DNA from: Clostridia bacterium
Lineage (GTDB): Bacteria; Bacillota_A; Clostridia; Oscillospirales; CAG-382
DNA: 6,847 nucleotides
Assembly (NCBI GenBank): GCA_017614095.1
Contig: JAGACN010000180.1
Location: 1 to 6,847 of the forward strand
Direction: 5' to 3'
The position numbers and the translations under genes were made by a program. The notes under the pieces are model-generated. The model made no database searches, had not been told where the DNA came from, and saw only the letters and a program-made list of their open reading frames with translations. This document shows, in pieces, positions 6,711-6,847 of this stretch. Within the stretch, counting starts at the first letter, position 1. Every line of letters starts with the position of its first letter.

Positions 6711-6847
6711 ATGAGTTATCGCAGAAAACGCACAAGCGTTTCATTGATCAACTACCATTTGGTTTTTTGCCCGCGCTACAGAAGAAAAATATTTCTGATA
6801 GAAGGTTTAGAGAGCCGTTTCAAGGAACTCGTACACCAAATTTGCGA
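6711..6847 (+). CDS. tnpA: IS200/IS605-family transposase TnpA (Y1 HUH nuclease), N-terminal part
   Basis: The first 45 codons of a TnpA are visible before the window ends. SLINYHLVFCPRYRRKIF (residues 11-28) is the typical opening strand of Y1 transposases (compare the YHVVWCPKYRRK-type motif), followed by a helix LESRFKELVHQIC. These enzymes are small dimeric HUH nucleases that cut and rejoin single-stranded DNA at the hairpin ends through one catalytic Tyr. The HUH pair and the Tyr lie further downstream, outside the window, so integrity cannot be judged. An in-frame TGA at 6699-6701 rules out an earlier start. There is no proper Shine-Dalgarno at normal spacing (GGAA abuts the ATG), in keeping with the very low translation known for IS200 transposases. 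Codon use (TTG, TTT, ATA, TTA) is AT-richer than in the neighbouring genes, as expected of an incoming element. Confidence 0.9.
   Translation, partial: MSYRRKRTSVSLINYHLVFCPRYRRKIFLIEGLESRFKELVHQIC

Larger units (their letters stand above)
6586..6847 (+). mobile_element. Left end of an IS200/IS605-family insertion sequence (right end outside window)
   Basis: The element is recognised by its TnpA start and by a subterminal hairpin upstream of it. Sequence from about 6601 on is much more AT-rich than the genes before it. IS200/IS605 elements have no inverted terminal repeats or target duplications. They move as single strands, cut 3' of a short target tetra- or pentanucleotide set by a guide next to the hairpin. 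The left tip is placed at 6586, after TTAC (6582-6585), which is 19 bases before the hairpin foot. This recalls the IS608 arrangement. An alternative tip is 6595, after TTCAC (6590-6594), 10 bases from the hairpin. Whether a tnpB accessory gene follows cannot be seen. Confidence 0.75.

Overview
The window reads as chromosomal DNA of a GC-rich Bacillota/Clostridia-type anaerobe. The evidence is strong AGGAG-like ribosome binding sites, SigA-type promoters, intrinsic terminators, a clostripain-family (C11) peptidase, and a Suv3-like helicase ending in a zinc ribbon. Third codon positions are strongly G/C. That bias produces long antisense open frames which I do not regard as genes. Genus cannot be decided from the sequence.

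Layout, all on the + strand: (1) bases 2-463, the 3' end of an HD-GYP-type phosphohydrolase gene; (2) 483-1913, an ADP-ribosylglycohydrolase-family protein 19 bases downstream, probably in the same operon, closed by a strong intrinsic terminator (1925-1972); (3) a SigA promoter (2005-2033) driving 2077-4446, a membrane-anchored clostripain-family cysteine peptidase with a Gly-rich cytoplasmic N-terminus, followed by a second terminator-like hairpin (4447-4487); (4) 4519-6363, a Suv3-like RNA/DNA helicase; (5) 6384 to about 6585, a short damaged-looking reading frame that appears to switch frame near 6480; (6) from about 6586 to the window end, the left end of an IS200/IS605-family insertion sequence. 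That end has a subterminal hairpin, a near-consensus promoter, and the first 45 codons of its Y1 transposase TnpA.

The HD-GYP and ADP-ribosylglycohydrolase genes suggest nucleotide or ADP-ribose signalling turnover. The peptidase is a self-contained transcription unit that acts outside the membrane. The helicase is probably an RNA-processing enzyme. I see no defence island, CRISPR array, tRNA or rRNA. The most informative region is 6384-6847, where an IS200/IS605 end with a recognisable hairpin and guide architecture has landed in what looks like an already frameshifted small gene.
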